Below are positions 11,490 through 23,349 of a stretch of DNA of 64,000 bases, piece by piece. The stretch comes from Oegoconia quadripuncta. Its lineage: Eukaryota; Arthropoda; Insecta; Lepidoptera; Autostichidae. The position numbers and the translations under genes were made by a program. The notes under the pieces are model-generated. The model worked only from the letters and a program-made list of their open reading frames with translations. It was not told the DNA's origin and did no database searches. Location of the stretch: assembly GCA_949316235.1 (NCBI GenBank), contig OX438755.1, positions 21,909,151-21,973,150 on the forward strand, read 5' to 3'. Position 1 is the stretch's first letter; the number at the start of each line of letters is the position of its first letter.

Positions 11490-12029
11490 TTTATAACGTC
11501 ACGACCTCTATTCCAAATGGGGTAATCAGAGATATCCAACACAATAGTGTTTGGGTGCTCCAAACATTAAAAAATAAATAAAAGGTATTTATTCACCACA
11601 AAGTTAATTTAACAAGTAATTAATTGATAATTAATTAGGTCAAACTGTGATGGAAAGGTAGGGACTCAGCAGATTTGCTGATGTTCAGTCCCCCCCAAGT
11701 AGAGTAGTTGCTGCCATCAAGGAATTAATTACTATTACTCTATGAATAAATTTAAACATTAACTAAAAGTTTATCGATTGAAACAATATCCACGCATCAC
11801 CTTATGAAATATACAGAAATGCACACGTGACAGGGGGGTGAGCCCATCGCCGTTGAAACGTGCAAATCTGTAGATGTTTATTGGTGGAAAGTCCCATAGT
11901 CGGCTTTTACATCTGTGACCCTTTTGGTGTTGCGGGTGTCCATGGGCGGCGATGATTGCTTTCCATCAGGTGACCCGCATGCTCGTTTGCCGCCCTCTCA
12001 TATAAAAAAAAAAAAAAAAAAAAAAAAAA
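11490..12029. repeat. Composite of dispersed repeat C and a poly(A) element
   Basis: The block at 11,505-11,575 ('ccaaatggggtaatcagaga') and the block at 11,770-11,915 ('caccttatgaaatatacaga', 'gcacacgtgacagggggg') are two halves of a family seen also at 20,980-21,300 and 38,285-38,545. From about 11,917 a separate 3'-end-like unit begins, with 'gctttccatcaggtgacccg', ending in a 27-A tail at 12,003-12,029. The same unit appears inverted at 38,546-38,660. Confidence 0.55.
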
Positions 12030-12639
12030 CAAACCCACGGGAAAAGATGGATTTGTTCTACTCTATTTAAGTGCCGAAACCACACAGCACATTTATTTAT
12101 ATTTGACGCAATATACAGCGCACTTTTTAACTTGTCCCAATTATCTACCAGCGGTGTTCTGACCTGCATTAAACATTGATAGAATTACTTAACAGAATTT
12201 TTTTGCAAAATTTATGAGTTTTTTTTCTTCTCGCTCTATTATTCTCCTTCGACACGATGAAATGACACTCAAATGAAATTGATCGACTCAAAAAATTATA
12301 ATTTCATTCCATTTTTATGGACAACCCAGGTTTGACCAAAAATGTAACTAGCTAAATATTTTATTAAAAAAATCAGACAATTTTCCTCGGTATTCGGTAC
12401 ATCTCTCATACGGTATCGGGTTTTCCAATACTGTCCCAGTTAAAAAACGCAATATTTCAGTCTGAAATGAACGCAGAATATTGCGTAGCAAAAATTAGTG
12501 ATCGTGTCCAAGTGAAGGAAAGTGTAAATAGAAAAATCTTCTATAAAGCACTGTCACCTAACCTGTAAATATTGCGTAAACAATGTTGTGACAATAAAAG
12601 AATCTTTTTCTTTCATTCTAATTAACAATCATCGACATC
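12030..12639. other. Non-coding, AT-rich
   Basis: No exon is recognised. A short element tail ('gtgacaataaaagaatcttt') lies near 12,585-12,610. Otherwise nothing is recognised. Confidence 0.35.
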
Positions 12640-12900
12640 ATATCAGCCACGGAACGTCCACTGCTGAACATATCTCCCCATAGGTTTCCAGAGAGACCCG
12701 TCGGAAGCAATAGGCTGCTTCACTTTGAGGACGTGCAACGATGTACTAGCCGGTGCTTGATCTCCACTATTGAACTTTAATGCTCCACTGACCATCAGTT
12801 CTTCGAGCTAACGCCCTGCCCACTGCCACTTCCACTTGCTAATCTTCCAAGCTATGCTCGTTGCGGTACTTTGAGCTTCCTTATGAGGTCCATAGTGAGA
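12640..12900 (-). pseudogene. LINE reverse-transcriptase fragment
   Basis: The minus-strand translation, with frame breaks, gives pieces of the LKWQWAGHIARR block and the following GRP-rich region that end many insect RTE/Jockey-type reverse transcriptases. It is related to the better preserved 33,263-33,525. Catalytic residues are absent. Confidence 0.5.
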
Positions 12901-13583
12901 GACCACCTTTTAGTGCCATAAAACATTTAATAAAGCCAGCGAGATGTGAGCGCGCGCTCTGTGGGCTGCTCATACTTAGCGGAGCTCTGTATATACTGGT
13001 TATTAGTGCTTAATGATGAGTTATGTTTTCGTACCCACGATTTTCCGTTATTAACTAAATTGTTTATAATACGCTCGTAGTAGTAATTAACAAATATTTT
13101 ATGAAAATTTTCTCATGTATATGTGAATTGTAATTATTCTTTTGAGAAATAAAATTTCTTTACTCACATAAAGGCATGAATAAATTACAAACTGGAGTAT
13201 ATTAGCCTCGAGACTGGCAACATGTCGAACGAATTGAGTGAAAATTGTCAATAGTACGAAGAAAAAGGAAGAAGTAGATTATTGAGCGGTTTTTGCGCAT
13301 TACCAATAGCAATATGGTTCGCAGTAATTAGTGCGATGTTTTACATAAAAAGCTAAGGATGTTTGCGTCATGCAGATTTCCCTTTATGTAACTTGAGATT
13401 TACAGTAACAAAGTAGGTGGTGAATAACGAAAATTAAATATTTAGAAAATAAAACCGCTGTACCGATTTTCATAAAACATGTCTAAGTAACATCATCGCT
13501 AGAAAACCTGCTTTCAATAAAAAAAAAACATCCAAATCGGTTCACCCGTATAAGAGCTACGGTGGCATAGACAGACGCACCCA
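12901..13583. other. Non-coding, AT-rich
   Basis: No exon or tRNA. Around 13,430-13,570 the text has the form of a common lepidopteran dispersed repeat ('cgattttcataaaacatg', 'atcggttcacccgta'), but no second copy in the window allowed me to set its limits. Confidence 0.4.
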
Positions 13584-13918
13584 CCGCCTCCGTGGCTCAA
13601 TGTAAACAACATTATGTTTACGATTCGGAGGTCGCGGGTTCGATCCCCAGCGGGGTACATGTTTAAGTACTCGGTTTGGTTGGTGGTAGGGCATTTTAAA
13701 AAATGTCCGCCTGGCTAGCTACCACCATCTTATCTAAATCTGCCGCCAAGCAGCAATGTTAATAGCATTGCTGTGTTCCGGTTGTCAGAGATAAGATAGC
13801 CAGTTCCCCAAATGTGTTTGGGTTTCCGGGTCAGTACGCTTCCACCTTCGACCTCATCTTCACTTAACATCAGGTGTGATTGAGGTCAAGTACGAACCCG
13901 TCGTGCATAAAAAAAATT
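13584..13918 (+). repeat. SINE-A, full length
   Basis: One of the most complete copies. The head is 'accgcctccgtggctcaatg', box B is 'cgggttcgatccccagcg', the body carries 'ctagctaccaccatcttat', and the LINE-like 3' segment is followed by an A-rich tail. The 18-bp minisatellite starts about 50 bp downstream of the tail. Confidence 0.9.
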
Positions 13919-13965
13919 AAAAAAAACCCACTCAGCGGAGAAATTATATAACACCCCTTTTAAAA

Positions 13966-14397
13966 ACATCACAGGGCATTGAAACATCACAGGGCATTGA
14001 AACATCACAGGGCATTGAAACATCACAGGGCATTGAAACATCACAGGGCATTGAAACATCACAGGGCATTGAAACATCACAGGGCGTTGAAACATCACAG
14101 GGCGTTGAAACATCACAGGGCGTTGAAACATCACAGGGCATTGAAACATCACAGGGCATTGAAACATCACAGGGCATTGAAACATCACAGGGCATTGAAA
14201 CATCACAGGGCATTGAAACATCACAGGGCGTTGAAACATCACAGGGCGTTGAAACATCACAGGGCATTGAAACATCACAGGGCATTGAAACATCACAGGG
14301 CATTGAAACATCACAGGGCATTGAAACATCACAGGGCGTTGAAACATCACAGGGCATTGAAACATCACAGGGCATTGAAACATCACAGGGCATTGAA
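13966..14397. repeat. 18-bp minisatellite, 24 units
   Basis: Twenty-four head-to-tail copies of ACATCACAGGGCRTTGAA, differing only at one A/G position. Read left to right, the order of variants is 6 A, 3 G, 5 A, 2 G, 4 A, 1 G, 3 A. Because 18 is a multiple of 3 and the unit has no stop in several frames, long open frames appear on both strands, but they are by-products of the repeat. Confidence 0.95.
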
Positions 14398-15094
14398 ACG
14401 TGTTGCCTAGGTGTCTATACGCGTCAGCTCGTCCTATCACAGCTACTCTTCGAACATCTCATCTTTATACCTCGTACATATTAGGTCTTTACCTATGAAA
14501 TTGGAGTTTATTTTTCTTCTTTAATCATATGTACCAATTCCTGCGATTTTCAAAGCTATATCCAAATTAGTTTTTTATTTGGAAAATGTAATATTATTTC
14601 AAGGTTTCACATGAATAATTTTTTAATTTCTGGGCTAAATCCGATAATAATAATATGTATATGTATTAAGAACTAATCATCCATAATACATATACATTCA
14701 TTTTGTATAACAATTATAAATAGGTCTTTTTGTATCGATTTAGTTAATAGCCTATTTTACTCTTAAGTATTGAGACTGTTTACCTGTGTGCATGCTGTGT
14801 TCACATCAAGTAGGATACATTCAAATAATTATGTCGTAATGTTGGGTAAGAATAAAAAAATTTTGAATTGTGTCCAGTTTTGTGAGACGTTTTTTAAAAA
14901 AATAAAAAAAAAATTGAACTGAGCTCTTTTTATATGCTTCCCATAATCATTTATTAGATTCGCTGAAACTGTTATAAAGCGGTTACTTTGAAAAATTAAC
15001 GCTGCCTATACTTCGATAATACACACAAAGTTTAGCTAAATTTGGATTTTGTATGGAGAAAACAGTGTTAATGAAATTCTTCATACAAAACGCC
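14398..15094. other. Non-coding, AT-rich
   Basis: Nothing recognised apart from A and T runs (14,880-14,915). No open frame of interest. Confidence 0.35.
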
Positions 15095-15690
15095 AATCAA
15101 AGTCAAAGTCAAAGTCAAAGTCAAAAAAATATTTATTTCGTAGGATAAAGATTATCACTTGAAAACGTCACATTTTTTATCTTAATATTAAAATTATTGA
15201 CATTTTTGCTCATTCGCAAAGCAGATTCCCCAGAGAAGAACGAGCAAGAAACTCAAGGGTTGCTCTTTTAAATAAGTTTGGGTTACAATTATATTATATT
15301 GTATAATTAGGCTGAATATCGCCGAGCGTTCTATGTCCATGCTTGCTTATCATCCAGATAGTCAGAAATTTTATAATAGCCTTTGGTAAATAATGTCTGT
15401 TTTATGATGGTTTTGAATTTATTTAAAGGTAAATTTTGAATGTCCACTGGAACCTTATTATAAAAGCGTATACATTGCACCTTAAATGACTTAGTGATTT
15501 TGTGTAAACGGCGGACATGAACAGCAAGTTTATTTTTATATCTGGTATTAACATTATGTATATCACTATTTTTCTTAAACGATTCTATATTTTTTCTTAC
15601 ATACATTAAGTTTTCGTAAATATATTGCGATGCTAATGTTAATATATTAATTTCTTTAAATTTATTCCTAAGAGACACTCTGGGGCCCAG
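15095..15690 (-). pseudogene. CR1/Jockey-type LINE 3' end
   Basis: The minus-strand open frame (15,331-15,678, 115 codons) carries ITKSFKVQCIRFYNKVP and [17 protein letters not shown], then a C-terminal YYKISDYL. These are C-terminal blocks that follow the reverse transcriptase in this LINE group. A 3' UTR follows to a tail of four TTTGAC units at 15,100-15,125. The same family appears at 60,800-61,415, 4,205-4,480 and 31,468-31,535. The RT catalytic core has been lost by 5' truncation. Confidence 0.75.
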
Positions 15691-16707
15691 TTTGTAAATT
15701 TCAGTTTGTAAATTTCATAGGTAAGGTCCTAATATAACAATGATTATCCATGAGTAAACGAAAATGGGATATCTTCAGAAGTGCACTAACCACCCGGCAA
15801 ATAGAGTAAAGATTTAGGTACGGAGCCGGAGCCGAGGTCCCGCGGGCGGACTAACGAGGTAACCTACTTAGTGTAAGTAACAGTGGCTCCATCAAGGGAA
15901 CTAACCTCGGCTCGAACTTCGTTAGCCCTCTGCGGGGGCGGCGGGGGGGGATCAAGGGAACTATTTGTACCTCGGTAATGGACATGTGTACTTACACCGG
16001 CTGAAGTTTTAATGATGTTAATTATTACGCTAGGCAACGTAAAAAAATATTGAAAAACAACTTATGCTATGGGCTGTGGGTGGGGGCAATAGTGCTTGTT
16101 GCGGCCTAAAACCAGACCTCAACACGACAGAGGAGACGGCTGTGCGGCGCGGGGAACGGACGCCGCCTCAAACTCGCACCGGTCGGCGGCCATTGTTAGC
16201 AACTCATCCATCGTACCCACTGTCGGGTCCAAAAATTTAATTTACTATTTTTTACAATACAGTTCTATACCCAAAATTTCTGTCTCTATTAATTTTGTAT
16301 GTCCTTCCTGGACCTTTTGGAGCCAGCTAGCCAACCACTGTACAAATTAAAATAAGAATAGTTTATTATGAACGCCACAACACGATACAAAAACAAAGAA
16401 GTAGTAAATTATAGCTAAAATAGAAATACCATTATGTATAAAGATCTCGACAATGCTGTCACGTGTTGCGGCGTGCACAAATGGGTTAGCACTCAGCTCA
16501 TGCTGCGACGAATCACAGCGCTGGTTTTCAGTATCCCCAAATGGCCAGTGACGCACGGACGCCACGTGAGGTACAATAATGAGCAGAATAATAATAAATA
16601 ATTATAGTCGGGTTAGTGTATGTACAGTGTATGTATACAGTGTAGTGTAAATATACAAACTCATAATTACGTAATAAAATAAATTAGTAAAGTAGGTATT
16701 AATGCAC
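15691..16707. other. Non-coding, partly GC-rich
   Basis: GC-rich patches at 15,815-15,960 and 16,100-16,200 contain short frames without recognisable motifs. I considered an exon here but found no frame with convincing splice sites. The repeated phrase 'atcaagggaact' occurs at 15,891 and 15,951. Confidence 0.35.
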
Positions 16708-16950
16708 GGTGAATAGGCATCTACTGAGATCGCGTGCTTCATCTTCGGCCACATCGTCACTTTTTTTTATGGTTAACTGGATACGCGTTTGACCACAATC
16801 TCACCTGATGGGAAGTGACGATGTGGCCGAAGATGAAGCACGCGATCTCAGTAGATGCCTATTCACCCTGCTCTTGAAGATCCCAAGGTTGTAGGATTCT
16901 GGAAAGACTGACGTCGGAAGGGAGTTCCATGCCTTGGCTGTTCGCATTAT
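16708..16950. repeat. Fold-back pair of LINE-D ends
   Basis: Positions 16,708-16,762 and 16,813-16,867 are 55-base inverted repeats that I read as a perfect match, separated by 50 bases. The right arm is part of a minus-strand LINE-D end running to about 16,950. The left arm is a plus-strand copy of the same segment. RNA or single-stranded DNA from here would form a long hairpin. Confidence 0.85.
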
Positions 16951-17588
16951 GAATGAAGAGTCGAACCGCTTAAGGGGATGATGAACTATTAACTGTACCG
17001 TAGAGACACATAGTCAATATTGACTAAGCTCTCAAAACGATATGGCAGCTAAGTTTTATCTTTACTTGATTTCAAGGTCAACGTAGGTCCGTAGATTAAT
17101 GGAAAACCTAATTTCTGCATCTATTTCTAGTTATAAGTAATATAGTCTATGGATGTATTGTGTTGTGTTCAAACGCAGACCTAATTAAATTTTGTGGTTA
17201 GCTGAAACATGTACCAACGCCTTATTTGCGGCTGAAGCGAGCGTCAACCCGACCGACAAGGGGAGGATTGAAAGAGTATATTACAGCCAATTACTGGCGA
17301 AGGCATTAAATCTGTCCCTGGTCCGTCCGTACGCACTGTCGTGCAATTCCTAGATATATTAACGGATTCGTTGAATAATAATTTCGATTTAAATACCTAC
17401 TACAAAATCAAAAGATAGTTGTAATATTACATACAGGATACATTTCGGGGAGTGTGCGTTGGAATTACATAATCTTATTCCACCGTCACCATTCCATCTT
17501 CGGACCACTAGGCGTGGGGAGGAATTCCACCCGTATATAGTTAATATACCGAACATTCGCACTAAGAATTCTTCGATTTTCATTCATC
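16951..17588. other. Non-coding
   Basis: No exon is recognised. A 64-codon minus-strand frame at 17,389-17,583 shows no motif. Confidence 0.35.
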
Positions 17589-17778
17589 ATCCGAACAGCC
17601 AAGGCATGGAACTCCCTTCCGTCGTCAGTCTTTCCTGAATCCTACAACCTTGGGATCTTCAAGAGCAGAGTGAATAGGCATTTACTGGGATCGCGTGCTT
17701 CATCTTCGACCACATCGTCACTTTCCATCAGGTGAGATTGTGGTCAAACGCGAATCCAGTAAATCAAAAAAAAAAAAA
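17589..17778 (+). pseudogene. LINE-D 3' end with RT C-terminal block
   Basis: A 49-codon open stretch carries IRTAKAWNSLPSSVFPE then YNLGIFKSRVNRHL, a conserved C-terminal block of RTE/CR1-type reverse transcriptases, and ends in TGA. About 40 bp and an A-tail follow. The tail end is the segment that resembles the SINE-A 3' end. This is the best reference copy of LINE-D in the window. Confidence 0.75.
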
Positions 17779-18085
17779 GCACAGAACACTAACCCTGTGG
17801 GTTTCTTGCGCTATAAACGATTTCCCTTCCCAAAGCGGTGGTATTTTGGACTCACAGATAAATAGCAATATTAAAATCTAAATCCGATTTCCATAAAAGC
17901 TGGCATTTAAATTAAAATTTAGAAAACCGTCATATCAAGTAAATATACCAAAAACTGTGTTTAAAGCCAAAACGGCTCTCTTTTTCGAAACGGCTTAACC
18001 GCTTTTCATCAAACATGGCCTGTCCTGTCCATTCGTTTAGTCTTTAATGTAATAAAAAAACGCACTAAAATCGGACTACGCATAA

Positions 18086-18727
18086 CATCTATTCTGTGGC
18101 ATAACTGAGATGCGTGTGACGACACGCACGCACACGCACGTACACCCCCCACACGCACACAACGCCATCAAATATACATCACTCCCGTCGTTTATCTATT
18201 CTGTGGCATAACTGAGATGCGTGTGACGACACGCACGCACACGCACGTACACCCCCCACACGCACACAACGCCATCAAATATACATCACTCCCGTCGTTT
18301 ATCTATTCTGTGGCATAACTGAGATGCGTGTGACGACACGCACGCACACGCACGTACACCCCCCACACGCACACAACGCCATCAAATATACATCACTCCC
18401 GTCGTTTATCTATTCTGTGGCATAACTGAGATGCGTGTGACGACACGCACGCACACGCACGTACACCCCCCACACGCACACAACGCCATCAAATATACAT
18501 CACTCCCGTCGTTTATCTATTCTGTGGCATAACTGAGATGCGTGTGACGACACGCACGCACACGCACGTACACCCCCCACACGCACACAACGCCATCAAA
18601 TATACATCACTCCCGTCGTTTATCTATTCTGTGGCATAACTGAGATGCGTGTGACGACACGCACGCACACGCACGTACACCCCCCATACACAAGCACACA
18701 ACGCCATCAAACATACATCACACCCGT
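18086..18727. repeat. 107-bp satellite, six copies
   Basis: Six tandem copies of a 107-bp unit, with 'attctgtggcataactgaga' recurring at 18,091, 18,198, 18,305, 18,412, 18,519 and 18,626. The first five copies look identical and the last diverges at its right end. Each unit has a run of alternating purine and pyrimidine (CACGCACGCACACGCACG) and a short GCGTGT/ACACGC inverted pair. Confidence 0.95.
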
Positions 18728-19210
18728 CGTTTTTCGTCAGTGATTAAAACAAACCTCTTCTAATTTCACCATTAATATATCTAGTCTTTTTTTTTTTCAT
18801 TATTTTTGTACCGATTACTTTATTCTACAATCCTTCGTTTCTCTCCAAGTTAGTCCGCCGATTAACCAATTATTATTTTCTGTTCCAAACAAAAATCTTT
18901 CATCGTTTTCGAGTTCCCAAAATGATTCAATTAAACATTTTTAAGCGGAACGACCAACTTTAATGGAAACGTTTAACGCTTCTTGTGACGTCATTATGAA
19001 ATTATAATGTTCGTTAACTCCACCAGAGGAGCCTTTTAATATAAACCCGTTTGCTTTTCATTAAGAGTTGTCAACTAACACTGCGGAGTATGGACTAGTT
19101 AGCAATTACGTTCAATTAGTATTATTCAGGGTGTTTTGAATATGTTACGTTACTATTTTTACTCGATAGCTCCATAAAGAAGGGTTATGTTTTTCGAGTG
19201 TATGTATCTA
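18728..19210. other. Non-coding
   Basis: AT-rich sequence with no recognised feature. It begins just after the last satellite unit. Confidence 0.35.
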
Positions 19211-19545
19211 ACCGCCTCCATGGCTCAATGTAAACAACATTGGGTTTACGATTCAGAGGTCGCGGGTTCGATCCCCACCGGGTACATGTTTAAGTACTCG
19301 GTTTGGTTGGTGGTAGGATATTTTAAATGTCCACCTGGCTAGCTACCACCATCTTATCTAAATCTGCCGGAAAGCAGTAATGTTGATAGCATTGTTATGT
19401 TCCGGTTGTCAGAGATAACATAGCCAGTCCCCGAAATGTGTTGGGGTTTCCGGGTCAGTACGCTTCCACCTTCGACCTCATCTTCACTTAACATCAGGTG
19501 TGATTGAGGTCAAGTACGAACCCGTCGTGCATATAAAAAAAAAAT
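19211..19545 (+). repeat. SINE-A, full length
   Basis: Full head ('accgcctccatggctcaatg'), box B 'cgggttcgatccccaccg', body, LINE-like 3' segment and A tail ending near 19,543. Confidence 0.9.
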
Positions 19546-20261
19546 GCATGTAAGTATGTATGTAGATTACCTTCTGTTGCCGAAACAATTTAGTTCGATT
19601 CGTCTCGATCCCTAGAGCGTTACAATGTATGGTAAAAAAATACAAAATATGCTGTCTATAAAAAAATTGTATATAATTTTTATAAAAATTTGTATATAAA
19701 AATTTTAAATAAATAAATAGTGTTTTGTAAAAAGTGTATTTGAATTGTATTGTATGTAAACCCTTAAATTATGATAACTCTGCTAACCTAACAACTTTGA
19801 GATTATGATAATGACAAGGTCTTACGTATGTGTAAATTATTAATTGATTGATGGTCACACGCGGAGCTCTTGAAGTACGTCCGTGAAAATGCTATGGTGC
19901 TATATGGTGTCATGATAACGAGGAACTCGGTATGATGCTGATGCGAAGAAAGTCAACGTATGTAAACCCTTTAATAAGTAAGGGGTTTAAATTTTATCCA
20001 GATCGTCTTTATTCGTCGAGGCCATATCTAATGAATGAGTGCTGCAAAATAAATCGTGTTAGATCGTGTTCGTGGCGCAATATTTAAAAAAAGTTTTTAG
20101 TTACTTTATTACTTGAGATGTATTTTCACTTTGTTCATGTTGCATCTTCCAACATACGATAAATCACTTAATTTAGGTTTTTGTGTGACCTTGACACTAT
20201 TTATTTAATTAAATGAAATCTAGTCGGCCGTCACGAATTCAATTCACCTGTACAAGGATAA
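19546..20261. other. Non-coding, AT-rich
   Basis: The first 110 bp resembles parts of dispersed repeat F. The rest includes an AT-rich self-complementary stretch around 19,660-19,715. No exon. Confidence 0.35.
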
Positions 20262-20458
20262 GCACCAAAAATCCCGACAGCATAATATTTTGTATTGTGC
20301 GGACGCCATGTTGGATTTTTTACTATGTGGTCCTATGACACTGAGAATCGAGACGAATATAGTCTATCTAGCTTGGTTACAGGAGGTAATGTAGAAATCT
20401 ACATACATACAGCAGAAAAACATTACCATCCCGTGGCAGTCGGGTAAAAAGTAGCTCC
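20262..20458. repeat. Dispersed repeat family F
   Basis: Similar to 34,735-34,935 in the same orientation. Shared blocks are 'tattttgtattgtgcggacg', 'cgccatgttg', 'ctatgacact', 'ttacaggaggtaat' and an 'aaaacattac' end. Class unknown; no coding capacity. Confidence 0.55.
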
Positions 20459-20979
20459 AATCGGGTGCAGTAAATACATGGCTCAGTTGTAGTTATTGCA
20501 GCCGTGACTCGATTAATAATGTTGAGCGCGACATGCCCGCGGGCCGGCTGCTGGCGCCGACGTGTTCCTTTATAAACATATTGTTACGCTACATACAACT
20601 CATCTCGAGCGCATTCATTCGCTTTGTTTTGTTCCCGGGAACACCTAATTATTGTCCACATTTCATACTAATCTCGTTCCCGAGACTTAATTAGGGACAG
20701 CTTTTATCCTTTTATTTTGCCGGTTCCAACATGCGAAGGGACGGGTGGTGAATGTGAAAACAGTAATAATGTTTAAGCCTAAACCTTTACGTCTGTACTC
20801 AACTTGCACTAGAGAAAATGTCAAATGCTATCTGAGAGTGAGCTGTTATTAAGTGATTAAAAAGCATCACCATCGCAACAGCCATATAAATGAGTAAAGT
20901 TGATGATTTCCATTGATATTATTATGTTCACCCCTAAACCTAACACTGGAGGCGTTTTTTTTTTAATCTTTTTTAAGGA
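20459..20979. other. Non-coding, moderately GC-rich
   Basis: The patch 20,520-20,700 has balanced composition and could be regulatory or weakly conserved DNA, but nothing in the sequence identifies it. No exon. Confidence 0.3.
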
Positions 20980-21300
20980 GCTTTGGCGAGAATCGACTAT
21001 GCCGCTCCATGTAGACCAACAGCAATAACTTAACTACAGCGGTTAACACCAATTTCGCTTTACCGTCTCTTCTCGTGGATGTCGTAAGAGGTGACTAAGG
21101 GACTCCAGAAAAAGCATCTATTGCACGTTTTACTGTTGAGCACACCCCTGTCACGTGTGCATTTTTGTATATTTCCTAAGGCGAACGGTGGATGTTGTTT
21201 CAAGCATTAAACATTAAACATTTTATGTTTGGAACACCCAAACACTAATATTTAGAATATCTCTGATCACCCCATTTGGGATAAAGGTAATAAGGTTCTG
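20980..21300 (-). repeat. Dispersed repeat C
   Basis: Contains 'acacccctgtcacgtgtgca', 'catttcctaaggc'-like sequence and, at the right end, 'ttggaacacccaaacacta' with 'accccatttgggataaagg'. These are the two halves of the family seen at 11,490-11,915 and 38,285-38,545. Confidence 0.55.
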
Positions 21301-21424
21301 CTTCTTTAATTTAAGAGCTATGCTCGTGTCGGTGGAGTAATGAATACGCCTCACTGCTTTCCGCCTTGTCGTAGTTACGTTATGAATATAAATTTTATTA
21401 TCTTCATCTCAGGTAATATTTGGT

Positions 21425-21645
21425 GTGGTGGATAGTGACCCTGTTAGCGAAACCAACGGTTGCGGGTTCGAATGTCGCGAGGGATAAGTGTTTGTATGAT
21501 GAATACGAACATTTATTCCCGAGTCATGGATGTTTATAAAAATATTTATGTATGTTTATCCGTTATCTAGTATCCATAGCACAAGCTTTGCTTAGTTTGG
21601 GACTAGATGATTGGTGTAAGTGTCCCAAATATTTTTTTTTTTATA
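21425..21645 (+). repeat. SINE-B
   Basis: The head reads 'ggtgtggtggatagtgaccc' and box B 'cgggttcgaatgtcgcga', followed by the SINE-B body and 'gtaagtgtcccaaatatt'. Box B has one change from the other copies. Confidence 0.8.
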
Positions 21646-22179
21646 ATATTATAATGTTATTTCATTTGTAGCATTTAGCGCGATGTACATACACTGACCG
21701 TACCTAGGTATACAAGGGCAGGCGGCAGGCGGGACTGTGCGAAGGTGTATTAATGAACGCGGCAGATTCAATTACTCGGGAGACGTCTGGGACAGTTTAG
21801 AGAGCATTAAGCGGTTACCGCGCCGCTACCGACAACCAATTAAACGACCCAAATATATCCCCAGATTATACTGTCAAAGGGAATTCGGGCTATATTGTAG
21901 CCATTACTACACATAGTAATGGATTCTGGTAACGTGTAAACTTGTTAATAGCCATTTTACAGGATAATTGGGAAACGACGTTACCGTACGTTCGTACGTT
22001 CCATCGTATTATAACGATTTGTATATCTTGTCTAGGAATTACTAAACTAATCGACCCCCTGTGATGCAACTCACAACTACGGGCGAAGTGGGGGCAACGC
22101 GCTACGAACTCCGGACCAAGCAACGTCAATTGTTTTATATTCATTAAAAACCTTGTTAACTTTCGTAATAATCTAGGTA
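21646..22179. other. Non-coding
   Basis: No repeat copy is recognised. The region 21,715-21,850 is GC-balanced and might be conserved DNA, but this cannot be tested by eye. Confidence 0.3.
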
Positions 22180-22373
22180 CTATATCTCGCTAGCTACCAC
22201 CATCTTTTCTAAATGTTAATAGCATTGTTGTGTTCCGGTTGACAGAGATAAGGTAGCCAGTTCCCCAAATAAGATATGGTTTCCGGGTCTGTACGATTCC
22301 ACCTTTGGCCCCAACTTCACTTAACATCAGGTGTGATGGAGGTCAAGTGCTAACCCGTTGTCCATAAAAAAAA
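22180..22373 (+). repeat. SINE-A, 5'-truncated
   Basis: Starts in the body at 'gctagctaccaccatctttt' and runs through the LINE-like 3' segment to an A tail. Confidence 0.8.
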
Positions 22374-22583
22374 TATAAGAAGCCGGAACTTCATTTCATC
22401 AAGTCCACAAATTGAAGACCAGCGCATTATCTTATATTAAAGACATAATCGCGTGGACAGACTTAACGCGGAATAAAGCGTTTACAAAACAAACGTTTTC
22501 ACCTTGAATATAGTAAGGACAAGAAAAATATGAAGTTTTGTAAATCCATAAAAACCATATATATACCAACCAACAATATTTTA

Positions 22584-22862
22584 ACCGCCTCCGTGACTCA
22601 ATGTCAACACTGGGTTTACGATTCGGAGGTCGCGGGTTCGATCCCCGGCGGCGTACATGTTTAAGTACTCAGTTTATCTAAATCTGCCGCCAAGCAGCAA
22701 TGTTAATAGCATTGTTGTGTTCCGGTTGTCAGAGATAAGATAGCCAGTCCCCCAAATGTGTTGGGGTTTCCGGGTCAGTACGCTTCCACCCTCGATCTCA
22801 TCTTCACTTAATATCAGGTGTGATTGAGGTCAAGTACGAACCTGTCGTGCATAAAAAAAAAC
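22584..22862 (+). repeat. SINE-A with internal deletion
   Basis: Full tRNA-like head and box B ('cgggttcgatccccggcg'). About 55 bp between 'ctcagttt' and 'atctaaatctgccg' is missing compared with other copies, then it has a normal 3' end and A tail. Confidence 0.85.
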
Positions 22863-23349
22863 CGTCTAATAAGTAGTACGATATACCAAGGTAGCTGCTG
22901 AGTTGTATCAGGGACCACCCGCCTGATGAGCTGATGCGATGAGGCATTTCCTCAGCAATGGATTATAATGAGTTTTCTAAGTATAATAAAAATATGTAAT
23001 CCTTATCCACACTAGGTGTTATAAATGCGTGTGTCTGTCAGTTTGTTTACTATTATCTACAATCATACCACTTATCATCAGCACCTTAAAATTCTTGAAA
23101 TAAAACAGAATTTATTTTAATTTATTTAACGATAATAAGGAACTGGAAGTCCGGGATAAAGTGGCATGGACAAAGGGGAGGCAGGACATTGCCCAGCAGT
23201 GGGACAGTTGGGGCTACTAATGAATAAACGATAATAAGACTAATGTAACTCAATTTCGTTAGTGCACTGACGGATCACACTATGAAGGAAAAACAAATTT
23301 GCGGACGTGGGCTTAAAATCACTTTTAGTTATATTTGCGGCTAAAGTTT
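22863..23349. other. Non-coding with a LINE-like fragment
   Basis: Near 23,140-23,215 the text 'aaggggaggcaggacattgc' and 'cagcagtgggacagt' resembles the end of a LINE open frame common in insects. Otherwise nothing is recognised. Confidence 0.4.

Noticed and set aside
13886..14440. Long open frames on both strands (143-184 codons of a six-residue repeat)
   Set aside because: They are produced by an 18-bp minisatellite whose unit lacks stops in several frames; there is no promoter, domain or splice context.
18086..18727. Possible CRISPR-like array
   Set aside because: Units are directly contiguous with no variable spacers, in a eukaryotic genome; this is a tandem satellite.
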